From contig NZ_JAPWIJ010000006.1 in NCBI RefSeq assembly GCF_027270735.1, forward strand, positions 186,001 to 250,000: a DNA stretch of 64,000 bases. The letters run 5' to 3'. The notes under the pieces are model-generated. The model made no database searches, had not been told where the DNA came from, and saw only the letters and a list, made by a program, of their open reading frames with translations. Of the stretch, positions 1-15,836 are shown one piece after another. The stretch's first letter is position 1, and every line of letters starts with the position of its first letter. Position numbers and translations under genes: made by a program. This DNA comes from Rhodococcus ruber. Lineage in GTDB: Bacteria > Actinomycetota > Actinomycetes > Mycobacteriales > Mycobacteriaceae.

Positions 1-510
1 GCCGACTACATCGTCGACGCGGGCCTGACCGAAATCCCCGTCACCCGTGACGATCCCACCGCGCCCACCATCAACCTGGCCATCCCGGAGGGCTGGGTGG
101 ACGCGGCCGAACAGACCCCCGAGTGGGCCTACGGCGCGATCATCTACCCGGAGGTCGCCGCCGACGAACGTACCCCGAGCATGATCGCCATCGTCTCCAA
201 GCTCGAAGGCGACGTCGATCCTCAGGCCATCATCGACTATGCCCCGGGCGAATTGATGAACCTTCCTCAGTTCACTCCATCCGGTGAGGGTGCGGTCTCG
301 ACACTGTCGGGCTTCCCGGCCTACCAAATCGCCGGAACCTACGTCGACGAGACAGGGGCCGAACTGGTGTCGGCGCAGAAGACCGCGATCATCACCGGGC
401 AGGACGGCTACTACATCCTGCAGATCAACGTCGACGGCAGCGTCGATCAGTTCGACCTACTGGTCGACGCCACCACCCAGGTGGACGACCAGACCGTCAT
501 CACCCCGTAA
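1..510 (+). CDS. LpqN/LpqT-family protein, 5'-truncated by window edge
   Basis: The reading frame is open from base 1 to the TAA at 508-510, so about 169 C-terminal residues are present and the start lies outside the window. The sequence has the layout of the actinobacterial LpqN/LpqT family: a short segment ending in PTINLAIPEGW, then EWAYGAI, then a beta-rich domain. Family members are usually lipoproteins or secreted proteins of unsettled function; some bind periplasmic enzymes or take part in envelope lipid trafficking. No signal peptide or lipobox can be checked because the N-terminus is missing. It is followed 62 bases later by a small membrane-protein gene on the same strand. Family assignment is from recalled sequence resemblance. 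Confidence 0.65.
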   Translation, partial: ADYIVDAGLTEIPVTRDDPTAPTINLAIPEGWVDAAEQTPEWAYGAIIYPEVAADERTPSMIAIVSKLEGDVDPQAIIDYAPGELMNLPQFTPSGEGAVSTLSGFPAYQIAGTYVDETGAELVSAQKTAIITGQDGYYILQINVDGSVDQFDLLVDATTQVDDQTVITP

Positions 511-572
511 TTCGTTGCCGAGCACGGTGATCGGAGCTGGAATGCTCCGATCACCGTGAGACAGGTTTGCCA

Positions 573-884
573 ATGTCCACAGCACCGCCGAGCACTGTCT
601 CACCACTGAGCATCGGACCCGACGAGCCGTATTCGGAGCCCAAACGCTTTCTCCGCAAGCTGAATCCACTGCGCTGGCTGGCGCTGGCGAACGGCACACC
701 CGTGGTGCTGAAACAGATACTTCAGCTGGGGCTGCTCGTCGTGTGGCCGGTGTGGTTCGTGTGGGTGATCATCCGTGCCGTGTGCTTCTTCGCGTTCTGG
801 CTGCTGCTCTACCCCGTCCGCGTGAATCAGAAGAAGAACCACCCCGAGGACTACGCACGAGCACAAGCTCGGCGGCTTCCCTGA
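573..884 (+). CDS. Small membrane protein, function unknown
   Basis: A 103-residue protein. I chose the ATG at 573 over an in-frame TTG at 567 because GAGACAGG at 557-564 is well spaced for it. Residues 1-30 are polar and proline-rich. Residues about 50-82 form one long hydrophobic, tryptophan-rich stretch, enough for one or two membrane passes, and the C-terminal 20 residues are basic. I do not recognise a family. It follows the LpqN-like gene on the same strand and converges with the epoxide hydrolase gene. Confidence 0.55.
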   Translation: MSTAPPSTVSPLSIGPDEPYSEPKRFLRKLNPLRWLALANGTPVVLKQILQLGLLVVWPVWFVWVIIRAVCFFAFWLLLYPVRVNQKKNHPEDYARAQARRLP

Positions 885-926
885 CACGATCGTCTACTGC
901 CGAATATCATTGCTCGGTAGCTTGTT

Positions 927-2099
927 TCATCGAATACCCGCGGCCGAAAGTACGGCGGCGAAGCCCTCTTGCAGATCCCTGACGAAGTGGGTGGGATCTT
1001 CCAGCGAAGGAAAGTGCCCCCCACTCTCGGGAGCCTTCCATCGAACGATCGGCCGGAAGCGCTCCTGAGCCCACGGCCGAGGATTCTTCTCGATATCGCG
1101 CGGATACGTGGTGATCGCCGCGGGAACATCGACCCGAAGGTCCGGGTCGAGGGAGTTGTGGCTCTCGTAGTAGATCCGAGCCGACGACGCTCCGGAGCGC
1201 GTGAGCCAGTACAGGGTCACGTTGTCCAGCAGCCGGTCCCTGGAGATCACACCGAACGGGCTGTCCACGGTATCCGTCCACTCGGCGAACTTGTCGAGGA
1301 TCCAGGCGAGCAAACCCACCGGGGAGTCGACGAGTGAGTACCCGATCGTTTGCGGCCGGGTCGCCTGTTGTTTCGCGTACGCACAGTGATTCCGACGGAA
1401 ATTCTCGGAGTCCTCGGTCCACCTGCGCTCGTCGGCCGTGAGCAGTTCCGTCGTCATCCCCGGTGGTGCCTGCGCGAGCGTCGTGTGAATGCCGAGGACC
1501 TTCCCCGGAAACCGGCCACCGAGGATCGTGGTGATCACGCCTCCCCAGTCGCCTCCGTGGGCCAGAAACCGGTCGTAACCCAGCCTGTGCATCAACTCGA
1601 CCCACGCGGCCGCGATCTTCTCGGTTCCCCATCCGGTCGTGCTCGGCTTGTCGCTGAAGCCGAACCCCGGCAGCGAGGGAATTACGACGTGGAACGCAGG
1701 CGAGCCTGGATCATCGGGATTCGCAAGAGCGCCCGCTGTATCGACGAACTCCGCGATGCTGCCCGGCCAGCCGTGCGTCATGATCAGCGGAACGGCATCC
1801 ATGCGCGTGGACGGGCAGTGCAAGAAGTGGATTCCCAGACCGTCGATGACCGTGCGGAACTGTCCGATCGCGTCGAGGCGTCGCTCGAACTTCCGCCAGT
1901 CGTAGCCGGTGCGCCAGTGGTCGACGACCTCCGCGAGGTCGGCCAGAGGGACGCCTTGCTCCCATCGGCTCACGCCGGACGACACCGTCTCTGCTTCCGG
2001 AAGGCGTGCAGCCTTCAATCGCGCACGTAGATCGTCGAGGTCCGCGTCGGACGCCCGGAACTCGAATGCATGCACCTGCGTGGAGTTGAGTGTCGTCAT
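927..2099 (-). CDS. Epoxide hydrolase (EHN-type alpha/beta hydrolase)
   Basis: A 390-residue cytosolic alpha/beta hydrolase of the microsomal-type epoxide hydrolase family, expected to open epoxides to vicinal diols. The N-terminal EHN region spans about residues 10-110. The oxyanion-hole motif HGWPG is at 109-113. The nucleophile is Asp184 in HGGDWGG, and the catalytic histidine is probably His362 in SGGHFPSLEDP. Length is normal for the family. The ATG at 2099 has a strong AAGGAG about six bases upstream. It is divergent from a CGNR-type regulator, and a palindrome sits between its start and the regulator's, so the regulator probably controls it. The substrate cannot be deduced. Confidence 0.85.
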   Translation of the reverse strand: MTTLNSTQVHAFEFRASDADLDDLRARLKAARLPEAETVSSGVSRWEQGVPLADLAEVVDHWRTGYDWRKFERRLDAIGQFRTVIDGLGIHFLHCPSTRMDAVPLIMTHGWPGSIAEFVDTAGALANPDDPGSPAFHVVIPSLPGFGFSDKPSTTGWGTEKIAAAWVELMHRLGYDRFLAHGGDWGGVITTILGGRFPGKVLGIHTTLAQAPPGMTTELLTADERRWTEDSENFRRNHCAYAKQQATRPQTIGYSLVDSPVGLLAWILDKFAEWTDTVDSPFGVISRDRLLDNVTLYWLTRSGASSARIYYESHNSLDPDLRVDVPAAITTYPRDIEKNPRPWAQERFRPIVRWKAPESGGHFPSLEDPTHFVRDLQEGFAAVLSAAGIR

Positions 2100-2115
2100 G
2101 GGGTCTCCTTGATTG

Positions 2116-2134
2116 GAACCGGCTCAGCCAGTTC
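2116..2134. promoter_or_regulatory. Palindromic operator, proximal to epoxide hydrolase
   Basis: GAACCGGCTCAGCCAGTTC is a 19-bp dyad with one mismatched pair, centred on 2125. It lies just upstream of the epoxide hydrolase ribosome-binding site. Its core matches the second dyad at 2159-2175, and the two centres are 42 bp apart, about four helical turns. This suggests a regulator binding both sites on one DNA face. Binding by the CGNR protein is inferred. Confidence 0.6.
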
Positions 2135-2158
2135 TACATCTCGAGGTGACCTCTGCGC

Positions 2159-2175
2159 AACCGGCTAAGCTGGTT
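2159..2175 (+). promoter_or_regulatory. Palindromic operator overlapping the -10 of the CGNR gene
   Basis: AACCGGCTAAGCTGGTT is a 17-bp dyad with one mismatched pair, centred on 2167. A -10-like TAAGCT at 2166-2171 lies inside it and is followed by 7 bases and then the ATG at 2179. That spacing fits a leaderless transcript whose promoter would be blocked by a protein on the dyad. There is no ribosome-binding site before this ATG. Confidence 0.6.
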
Positions 2176-2178
2176 CCC

Positions 2179-2760
2179 ATGGCTGCCGAGTTCCCCGAGT
2201 TTCGCCCCGGTAGCGTGCTGTCCACCGCGTTCACCGGGACATTGACCGAGCGACGCGGCGACCCGGTGGAGCGAATCCCGGTGCCGCATCGGTTCGTCGA
2301 CTGGTTGGCACTGAACGGGCTCTCCGTGGACACCTGCACCGCGGCCCAACTGGACCTGGCCCTGGAACTGCGAGAGGCGATACACCTCGCCGCGACGGCG
2401 GCAGCGGGCCACGAGGCTCTGCCCACGTCGGCCATCCGGGTCGTCAACGACCACAGCGTCCGCGGCAACGCGTCGTTGGTCCTGACGTCAGAGGGCACAA
2501 GCCGATGGACGTTGAACTCGGAGTCAGCCGTCGAGGACGCCCTGGGGGTCATCGCTGCCGACGCCATCAGCATCATCGCCGGCGAGCGGGACGGAAAGTT
2601 GGCACTGTGCGCATCGCCCACCTGCCGAGCCGCGTTCTTCGACACCAGCCAGAGCCGTAGCCGCAAGTGGTGCGACATGAACACGTGCGGGAACCGTCAG
2701 AAAAAGGCGCGGTTCGTTGCCAATCAGCAGCGCGAACACAGGAAGAGCCGAGAACAGTGA
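2179..2760 (+). CDS. CGNR zinc-finger regulator (ABATE/CGNR family)
   Basis: A 193-residue protein with the usual two-part layout: an N-terminal ABATE-like helical domain (about 1-130) and a C-terminal CGNR zinc finger. The finger reads CASPTC, then a basic linker, then CDMNTCGNR, followed by a basic tail. Such proteins are regarded as stress-linked transcription regulators. I chose the ATG at 2179 over an upstream TTG at 2113 because 2179 is preceded by a TAAGCT -10 at leaderless spacing and because 2113 would lie before the operator dyads. It overlaps the next small gene by four bases (GTGA). Control of itself and of the epoxide hydrolase is inferred from the two dyads. Confidence 0.8.
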   Translation: MAAEFPEFRPGSVLSTAFTGTLTERRGDPVERIPVPHRFVDWLALNGLSVDTCTAAQLDLALELREAIHLAATAAAGHEALPTSAIRVVNDHSVRGNASLVLTSEGTSRWTLNSESAVEDALGVIAADAISIIAGERDGKLALCASPTCRAAFFDTSQSRSRKWCDMNTCGNRQKKARFVANQQREHRKSREQ

Positions 2761-3035
2761 GCAGCCATGCGGTACGTCCCGAGGATGTTCTGCCCGACGG
2801 GGCAGAGAGAGCGTCGTTCGATGGACTCGAGATTCGCAAAGGCACCGTCGCGGCGTTCGTGGCCAACGCGCGAGCCCTCGATGACGCCGAACCGGGCACC
2901 GAGGCCCACCGAGAACTGTTGGCAACGCTGGAAGATCTTGCACCCCAGCTAGCGGCAATCGGACTGTTCGAGGTGTTCGAGCTGCGGAATCCGGACATCG
3001 CACACGTGGTCGAGGCTTCGATTCACAGGAGTTGA
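2757..3035 (+). CDS. Small hypothetical protein translationally coupled to the CGNR gene
   Basis: A 92-residue acidic, probably helical protein starting at a GTG that overlaps the CGNR stop codon (GTGA). GGAAGAG at 2741-2747 is suitably spaced for this start. The centre reads as amphipathic helices (residues about 25-85), with no cysteines and no membrane segment. I do not recognise a family. The overlap points to co-expression with the CGNR regulator, so it could modulate the regulator or act in the same stress response, but nothing in the sequence shows that directly. Confidence 0.6.
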   Translation: MSSHAVRPEDVLPDGAERASFDGLEIRKGTVAAFVANARALDDAEPGTEAHRELLATLEDLAPQLAAIGLFEVFELRNPDIAHVVEASIHRS

Positions 3036-3084
3036 TGGGTATCGCAGCAGTTTGCGCCGACGAGCCGCGGGCAATTCTGTCGCT

Positions 3085-3969
3085 ATGCCTCTCGCCTCCC
3101 ACGGACGCTTCGACTTCTCCCCCATCGTCGATCGGCCACAATTCGAGTGGCCGGGTGGCGCGCGCCTCGCCGTGTACATCGCCGTCAACTGCGAACACTT
3201 TCCCTACGACGACGGCGAACCCGGCCTCGGATACACGCCCGCGATGGATCAGCCCAACACCTACAACTGGGGCTGGCGTGAGTACGGGAACCGCGTGGGT
3301 GGTTTTCGGATCGCAGAGACGTTGCAGCAGAACGGATTTCGCCCGACCCTCCTCGTGAACACCGAGGTGTACGAGCATGCCCCACGGCTGGTCGACGCTT
3401 TCCGTGGGCTCGATGCCGAGATCGTCGGGCACGGCAGAACCAATGCCGTCCAACCGAACGACCTGGCCGAGGACGCCGAGCGCCGCTCGATCGACGAGGT
3501 GACCATCGCTATCGCGCGTCACGAAGGCTCGCCGCCTCGCGGGTGGATGAGCCCTGGGGCCAACCCCAGCCGCGTGACCGAAGACCTGCTCGCCGAACGT
3601 GGTTACGAGTACACCTTGGATTGGCCGATCGACGATCAACCCGTGTGGCTGGAGACCCGCGGCGTCCCATTGCTGAGCGTCCCGTACCCGCACGAGGTCA
3701 ACGATCTGCCGGTGTTCGTCCATCACCATCAGACCGCAGAAACGTTCGAGCACAACATCATCGACAGCTTCGACGAACTGAAGGAAAACTCGATCCGCCA
3801 ACCGGTAGTGCTGGCGATCTCCCTGCACACCTTCCTCACCGGACAGCCCTATCGTCTCCGACGGTTCCGCGCGGCTCTGAAGCATATGACCGCCAACGGT
3901 GACGGCGTCTGGTTCACCACTCCGGGCGACATCGCGGCGCACTATCGAGGGCTGGTACCTCCGCCCTAG
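3085..3969 (+). CDS. Polysaccharide deacetylase-fold protein, allantoinase/PuuE-like
   Basis: A 294-residue protein resembling the PuuE/allantoinase-like branch of the NodB-homology carbohydrate esterase 4 superfamily. Recognisable segments are FEWPGGARLAVYIAVNCEH near the N-terminus, NWGWREYGNRVGGFR, an internal EIVGHGRTN, and RGWMSPGANPS. The first metal aspartate pair of true polysaccharide deacetylases (TFDD type) is not seen. It may therefore act on a small amide or ureide, or lack classical activity. The ATG at 3085 is preferred over an in-frame TTG at 3052 because conserved sequence begins soon after; no clear ribosome-binding site supports either. It stands alone on the plus strand. 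Confidence 0.7.
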   Translation: MPLASHGRFDFSPIVDRPQFEWPGGARLAVYIAVNCEHFPYDDGEPGLGYTPAMDQPNTYNWGWREYGNRVGGFRIAETLQQNGFRPTLLVNTEVYEHAPRLVDAFRGLDAEIVGHGRTNAVQPNDLAEDAERRSIDEVTIAIARHEGSPPRGWMSPGANPSRVTEDLLAERGYEYTLDWPIDDQPVWLETRGVPLLSVPYPHEVNDLPVFVHHHQTAETFEHNIIDSFDELKENSIRQPVVLAISLHTFLTGQPYRLRRFRAALKHMTANGDGVWFTTPGDIAAHYRGLVPPP

Positions 3970-4323
3970 GTCTGTCGTCGACCCCTGAGCGACGGGTATA
4001 CGACGGACTGTCCACCGCTGCTCCGGCGAGCGACCTAGTCCCGTGAGCGGCCACCGATTGGCGAGGTGCTCAGTTCTCTGGTCGACGCGGCATTGGCCCG
4101 AGTGACCATGCATTCCGGTCGTGCCCCGCGGAAGACAGCCCGGCGATGGCGCTCGGGTGAGCGAGAGAACCGCAGGCACAAGCGATTCCTGGCCCGTCCG
4201 TGCTCATCGACAGCACCGTGCTCACGGGGAGGCCGCACGACGAAGCCCAGGCCGATGGCCACACGGCCGGCGAAGGGCTCGCATGGGAATTGCCTGGGCG
4301 GTCGAGTGGAGCGACCGGTGTAA
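3970..4323. other. 354-bp intergenic region between convergent genes, nothing recognised
   Basis: No gene with actinobacterial coding character was found on either strand. The short open frames here give arginine- and serine-rich low-complexity translations typical of shadow frames. No strong hairpin with a T-tract, tRNA-like fold or repeat was noticed. A decayed remnant cannot be excluded. Confidence 0.5.
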
Positions 4324-6027
4324 TCAGGCTGCGCGTCGCTTTCGTCGGTGGTAGGTGGGGATGGGTTGTCCTCTGGGGTCGACGGATTCGGGTGGGATGG
4401 CGTACGGGTGTCCGTCCTCGCCCATGATCAGTTGCCAGTCGCCGTGGTGGACGAGGCGGTGGCATTCCCCGCACACCAACGCGAGGTTGTTCAGATCGGT
4501 TGCGCCGCCGTCTTCCCAGAACTTCACGTGGTGGGCCTGGCACCACTGCGCGGGGCGGCCACACATCACGCAGCAGGTATCGCGGATGGTCAGGGCGATG
4601 CGTTGATCGTCGCTGGCGAGTCTGGTGGTGCGCCCGAGCGCGAGCGGAACGCCGTGGTCGTCGACGATGACCGGGGTCAGGTCGGCGTCGCAGGCGACGA
4701 GCTCGGCGAGGGAACGACTGATCGGGCCGGTCCACTCGAAGTGGAACGGCCAGTCGGCGTCGCCCGGCTCGGGGACAGATTTCTGCCACGCGCTGTCGCT
4801 ACCGGCAGAATCACCACCGGTTGGTGCTCCGCCGCGAGCGTCGGTATCGCCTCGGGCAGCGCCATCAGGACGCGCGCCAGTGCCACCGCTGTTGTCGTTG
4901 TTTTCGTGACGCGCAGAGTCGTCGCCGGTATCGACGCCGTGGCGGTCGGCGCCGCCGCTCGAAGCACTCTCGGCGACTGCACCGGTTCCCGTCGAATCCG
5001 TTGTTGCGCTTCCGGTTTGCTCCTTGCCGCCGTCGGCGAGCAAGTCTCGTAGCGGAACGATCAGGTGCACCGACGCCCGCGACCCGCCCGCCGTCCCGCG
5101 GCTGCTGCCGCGAAGGTGCCGGTCGAGGATCTGATCGAGTGCATCGGCGCGGCGCTTCGACGGGCTGCGTGGGTCGCGTACGCCACCGGGACCTGGCCGC
5201 GGTGCCGTCAACTGCGACAGGGCGGTGAGAAGTTTCTCGGCCAATAGTCGGTCGACGTCACCGCCGACCTGGTAGCGGCCGTTGGCAAGGGGATGCACGT
5301 CGAATCGGTTCAGGTCCGGGTTCTCCGACACCGGTACCGGCGGTGGTCCCGGCGGATGCGGTTGCGGCCCAGCAGGTTCGGGACCGGCGTCGCCACCTTC
5401 CTCACCGCCACCTGCATCACCGCCACGTACATCACGGTCACAGCCGTCGTCGCCGGCCCTGGCTGCATCGCGAGATCGGCTGGCGTCTTCACGTTCCCGG
5501 TCGCGTCGTTCCTTCTCCGCCTTCTCGTGACGAGCACGAGCATCGTCCGCCGCGGAATGCGCCAAGGCCTGTGCACGCGAGGTGACCTGACCGGCGGTGC
5601 TGCGCAGCGCAGTCTCGAGGAGTTCGGCGACGACGGCCGCGCGTCGATCCTCGCCCAACGTCGGGTCGGCCACCAGCACGACGTCGTAACCCTCGGCGAT
5701 CGCCGACGCGTGTGCGGCGTGGATCCGACCATCGGCGAGGGCAGCGAGCACAGTGTGGTGATCGTGCAACCAGTATCCCAGTGCGTTCTGGCGGGCCGCT
5801 GATCCGTCGGTGATCCGGACCGATCGGGCGTACCAACGGGTGACGGACGAGTGCCCGAGTTTCATCGCCAATCCGCGTCGGTCGATCTCGGCAAGCAACG
5901 TCAATCTGGTTGCGGCGAGTGCATTTTCGAGGGAGGTCACGTCAGCGAGCTCGGAGACCAATTCCTGGTTCCCGAGCCCGAACACATCCCCCCATGTCTT
6001 CACCCCACGAAAGCTATACCCACCCAC
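4324..6027 (-). CDS. DUF222 / HNH endonuclease domain protein (13E12 repeat type)
   Basis: A 567-residue protein of the family common in multiple copies in Mycobacteriales. Residues about 10-150 are the helical DUF222 region. A long charged, Gly/Ser/Asp-rich linker follows, unlike its flanks, then a second conserved segment and a C-terminal HNH nuclease domain. In that domain CVMCGRPAQWCQAHHVKFW, NNLALVC and CHRLVHH supply the Cys and His metal ligands and the catalytic histidine. The start is a GTG at 6027 giving MGGYSFRG; an internal GTG nine codons later is an alternative. The biological role of these proteins is not established. It is not flanked by inverted repeats or a target-site duplication that I can see. 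Confidence 0.85.
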   Translation of the reverse strand: MGGYSFRGVKTWGDVFGLGNQELVSELADVTSLENALAATRLTLLAEIDRRGLAMKLGHSSVTRWYARSVRITDGSAARQNALGYWLHDHHTVLAALADGRIHAAHASAIAEGYDVVLVADPTLGEDRRAAVVAELLETALRSTAGQVTSRAQALAHSAADDARARHEKAEKERRDREREDASRSRDAARAGDDGCDRDVRGGDAGGGEEGGDAGPEPAGPQPHPPGPPPVPVSENPDLNRFDVHPLANGRYQVGGDVDRLLAEKLLTALSQLTAPRPGPGGVRDPRSPSKRRADALDQILDRHLRGSSRGTAGGSRASVHLIVPLRDLLADGGKEQTGSATTDSTGTGAVAESASSGGADRHGVDTGDDSARHENNDNSGGTGARPDGAARGDTDARGGAPTGGDSAGSDSAWQKSVPEPGDADWPFHFEWTGPISRSLAELVACDADLTPVIVDDHGVPLALGRTTRLASDDQRIALTIRDTCCVMCGRPAQWCQAHHVKFWEDGGATDLNNLALVCGECHRLVHHGDWQLIMGEDGHPYAIPPESVDPRGQPIPTYHRRKRRAA

Positions 6028-6051
6028 CGACAGACTTTTTCGATGACTCCG

Positions 6052-6453
6052 CTACAGCGCGCGCATGCTGTTGTTCCGCGCATTGTGGGTCAGTTCGGCA
6101 AGGCCCAGCTCTTCGAGTACTGGCGGCAGGTACATCCCGAACCTGCCGCGGTATCCGTTCCTGAGTCCGTACCAACCGCCGACCGGATTGTCGGGCGAAC
6201 GCCCCCACGCTTCGACCGTGTCAGGAGCAGCCGGCTTCTTTTCGTCCGCAGCACCGAGCAATACCCAGTCGGCGCGTTCGGTGAGCCAACCGTGCAGGTC
6301 TTCGATTGCCTCGATGCGGTATCGCAAGGTCGTCGACCCCACCTGGCACACGAGGGCAGGTGGCTCGTGGTCGGGATCGCGGTACATGCTGTACGCCGAG
6401 GTGCCGGGGGCGGTGGTGAGGGCCCAAGGGTCGGATTTCGTTCCGCTGGTCAT
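6052..6453 (-). CDS. Conserved hypothetical protein (DUF6855-like)
   Basis: A 133-residue soluble protein. The opening GTKSDPWALTTAPGTSAY, the middle LHGWLTERADWVLLG and the ending GGWYGLRNGYRGRFGMY through MRAL match my memory of an actinobacterial conserved hypothetical family (DUF6855). Its members often sit near unrelated housekeeping genes. There are no transmembrane segments or cofactor motifs. It lies 24 bases upstream of the HNH gene on the same strand, but the HNH gene's own start makes cotranscription uncertain. Function unknown. Confidence 0.65.
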   Translation of the reverse strand: MTSGTKSDPWALTTAPGTSAYSMYRDPDHEPPALVCQVGSTTLRYRIEAIEDLHGWLTERADWVLLGAADEKKPAAPDTVEAWGRSPDNPVGGWYGLRNGYRGRFGMYLPPVLEELGLAELTHNARNNSMRAL

Positions 6454-6602
6454 GGCTTGGGTCCGTTCGGTTGTCGCAGTCGGCCGATGGGCAGAAAGAT
6501 CGACCGAGCACGGTGATTGCCTTACACGGCACGGTCAGTGTGGGCCGACCGGACGGTGAACGCAACCAGCGCCCGACCCCCGGACAGGCTCGGGTACGTG
6601 GG

Positions 6603-8429
6603 TCACGGAGCGACAGTGCGGTACCGCAGCATCATTTCGTGGTCCTCGTGGTCGAGCATGTGGCAGTGCCACATGTACCCCTGCAGCTCGCTCGACCCGC
6701 CCATGTCATGACCGCCCATATCGTGGCCGCTCATATCACCACCTCCGTGATGCGCGGCAGGGCCTGCGAAGGTGGCGTCGGGATCGAAGCCGAGTTCGTC
6801 GGCCGTCGGGAATCGGACCAGGATCTGGGTGACGGTGCCCGGGTACGTGTTGACGGTGTCCTTCCACCCGGCTTCCCAGGTGGCCGGCGGCACAGAGGGC
6901 CCGGTGAGGAACTTCTCCACCGGCGGAGCCCATTTGGTGCCGAACGTCGGCCTGGGAAAGTCGCGTTGGTACGCCGCGAGGTCGATGGGGATACGTCCCA
7001 GCGTCCGAAAGTGCGCCAGGTGCAAGTGAATCGGGTGCGGCTCGACCGTCGTGTTGACGATGTTCCACATCTCCACGGTGCCCTGCTTCGGCATCTCGAT
7101 ATCCGGGTCCGAGTACCGCAGGTTGTTCAGGTTCATCAGCGTCATGTCCAGGTTCAACCCACCGGAGGGCTGGTTCACGGTGACGGTGCGGGTGAAGGTG
7201 GGGGTCGGCAACGCGGGCAACAGATCCGGCTGCCCCTTTCCTCCGCGCAGCAACGACGGCATACCGCCCCGGAACCCCGCCGCGGACACGACGCGGAACT
7301 GGCAGAACATCGGCATCGGGACGGCTCCGAGCGACGCGGCCTGCGCCGGCGGCGGCTCGTCGTTGAGCAGCTCGATCAGTGCGCCCGGCTCTACTGCACC
7401 GAAGTCGACGAGGATGTCGGCGCGTTCGGCCGGCGCGAGTCGGATGCTGGTGGTTTCCACCGGGGCGTCGAGCAATCCACCGTCGTTACCGATGACCCAG
7501 AAGCGAAGTCTGTTGGTGAAGAACAGGTTCCACACACTGTACGACCCGGCGTTGACCAGTCGCAGCCGGTACATGCCGCGGGCGACTTCCATCGTCGGCC
7601 AGATCTTGCCGTTGACGACCCCCACGTCTCCGGTACCGCCGCCTTCCCACTTGCCCTGCGGCACAGTGATGTTGGAGCGGATACTCATGCTGCCGTCCGG
7701 GTTCATGATCTTTTCCTGCAGAACCAACGGCAACTCGAATTCGCCCGAGGGTAGACCCAGGGCGTTGTCGGATGTGCCGGTGTCCCACCGATCACGGACG
7801 AGGTTCATCCCGAGCAGGCCCGCGTAGACGTTGATGCGCGTCATCGACATGGCGTGGTCGTGGTACCAGAGTCCGGCGGAGTCGTTCAGACCCGAGAAGT
7901 TGTGCGTCATCGACTCACCCGGGCGCACCAGCATCTCGGAGTGCCCGTCGCTCGCCGGCTCGGTGATGGCACCGTGCAGGTGCAGCGACGTCGGCGTCAT
8001 CGTGCGATCCATCTCGGTCATGCCATGCAGCGAGGTGTCGATGTCGGCGGCGAGCGGATTCCCCGCGGTGGTGTTCGAGTACTTCAGCGTCCAGGGCTGG
8101 CCTTGCTGAGACTCGATGGTGGGCCCGAGGTAGTCGCACTGGCCGTAGCCGAACGTAGGACCGGGTCGCAGATCGGCGTGGAATGCGTGGGTGGCGCTGT
8201 GCGCGTCCAAGCTCACCTCGGTTCCGCTGATGAGCGGCAATCGCGGCAGTTCGTCGCGGAACGGCGTCAGCGGCGGCGAATGGAACAGCAGCGGGCTCTG
8301 CCCACGGAGGAAGTCGTCGGCCAGTGCTCGACGCGTCGTCGAGGCCACCGGTAGTGCTGCTGCACCCGCGGCCACTGCGGCGGCCGCCAGCCCGCGTAGG
8401 GCGGTTCGTCTGGATACAGCGCCGCTCAC
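6603..8429 (-). CDS. Tat-exported multicopper oxidase
   Basis: A 608-residue laccase/CueO/CotA-type oxidase. The N-terminus carries a twin-arginine signal (SRRTALRG) followed by an alanine-rich hydrophobic segment, predicting export of the folded copper enzyme. The copper-ligand motifs occur in order: HLHG near 150, WYHDH near 190, HPIHLH near 466 and [13 protein letters not shown] near 593. Together they supply the type 1 and trinuclear centre ligands. A histidine- and methionine-rich insert (repeats of GHDMGG) precedes the last motif and may bind copper. The GTG start has an excellent AGGAGGAAGG upstream. It is divergent from an ABC ATPase gene. Substrate unknown; metal oxidation or copper tolerance is plausible. 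Confidence 0.9.
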   Translation of the reverse strand: MSGAVSRRTALRGLAAAAVAAGAAALPVASTTRRALADDFLRGQSPLLFHSPPLTPFRDELPRLPLISGTEVSLDAHSATHAFHADLRPGPTFGYGQCDYLGPTIESQQGQPWTLKYSNTTAGNPLAADIDTSLHGMTEMDRTMTPTSLHLHGAITEPASDGHSEMLVRPGESMTHNFSGLNDSAGLWYHDHAMSMTRINVYAGLLGMNLVRDRWDTGTSDNALGLPSGEFELPLVLQEKIMNPDGSMSIRSNITVPQGKWEGGGTGDVGVVNGKIWPTMEVARGMYRLRLVNAGSYSVWNLFFTNRLRFWVIGNDGGLLDAPVETTSIRLAPAERADILVDFGAVEPGALIELLNDEPPPAQAASLGAVPMPMFCQFRVVSAAGFRGGMPSLLRGGKGQPDLLPALPTPTFTRTVTVNQPSGGLNLDMTLMNLNNLRYSDPDIEMPKQGTVEMWNIVNTTVEPHPIHLHLAHFRTLGRIPIDLAAYQRDFPRPTFGTKWAPPVEKFLTGPSVPPATWEAGWKDTVNTYPGTVTQILVRFPTADELGFDPDATFAGPAAHHGGGDMSGHDMGGHDMGGSSELQGYMWHCHMLDHEDHEMMLRYRTVAP

Positions 8430-8546
8430 CCGGCCACCTTCCTCCTGGTTGTGATTGGGCCCATACTATGTGCTGGTCGGCTCCCGCCGTCACCCCACAC
8501 TCGGATCGTCCGGCACGTTCCTGCCGGTGGAGGGATCTATTTCGTC

Positions 8547-9617
<1,071 letters not shown>

Positions 9618-9625
9618 TCACCCCC

Positions 9626-9671
9626 GTCGTGCGTGTTGTGCGTCGCTCCGGCTACGCACAACACGCACGAC
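9626..9671. terminator. Perfect 18-bp inverted repeat, bidirectional terminator
   Basis: The arms at 9626-9643 (starting GTCGTGCGTG) and 9654-9671 are perfectly complementary, with a 10-nt loop. It lies between the convergent UgpC-type ATPase and asd genes and touches the asd stop codon. There is no T-tract. Termination in both directions is inferred from position. Confidence 0.7.
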
Positions 9672-9672
9672 C

Positions 9673-11964
<2,292 letters not shown>

Positions 11965-11988
11965 GCGTTTTACCTCCGCTGGATAGCC

Positions 11989-12006
11989 GACAATCGTTCG
12001 ATTGTC
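11989..12006. promoter_or_regulatory. Perfect palindrome upstream of ask
   Basis: GACAATCG and CGATTGTC are separated by TT, forming a perfect 8-2-8 dyad 25 bp upstream of the ask start. It could be an operator, or a hairpin in the ask 5' leader. It also lies in the shared region with the divergent FUSC gene, whose -10 is at 12089-12094. No regulator can be named. Confidence 0.4.
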
Positions 12007-12100
12007 CGCGGGTCACCTTACCGAGCGAATGCCCCGAGCAGTGGGCCGGGTAGCTCCGAGCTGGGACTTTAGGGCCTCTCGCCTGCCTTAACATGTTCGA

Positions 12101-15752
<3,652 letters not shown>

Positions 15753-15762
15753 CCTAAACCAC

Positions 15763-15801
15763 CGAAAAGCCGCCCATTCGTCAAGAGTGGGCGGCTTTTC
15801 G
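15763..15801. terminator. Rho-independent terminator after leuA
   Basis: A 14-bp perfect stem (15763-15776 with 15788-15801) has GCCGCCC/GGGCGGC at its core and AAAA/TTTT at its base, with an 11-nt loop. It has A- and T-runs on both sides, so it can serve leuA and the convergent MFS gene. Confidence 0.9.
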
Positions 15802-15836
15802 CTGTGCGCGAGTCTCACAGCGTCCGGTTCCGCGCC

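Noticed and set aside
2524-4179. A 551-codon minus-strand frame opposite the CGNR and deacetylase genes
   Set aside because: It is antisense to three genes with clear coding character, and no motif is recognisable in it.
4324-6027. The HNH protein as evidence of a mobile intron or homing element
   Set aside because: DUF222-HNH proteins of this kind are ordinary dispersed genes in Mycobacteriales. There is no intron, intein junction or flanking repeat here.
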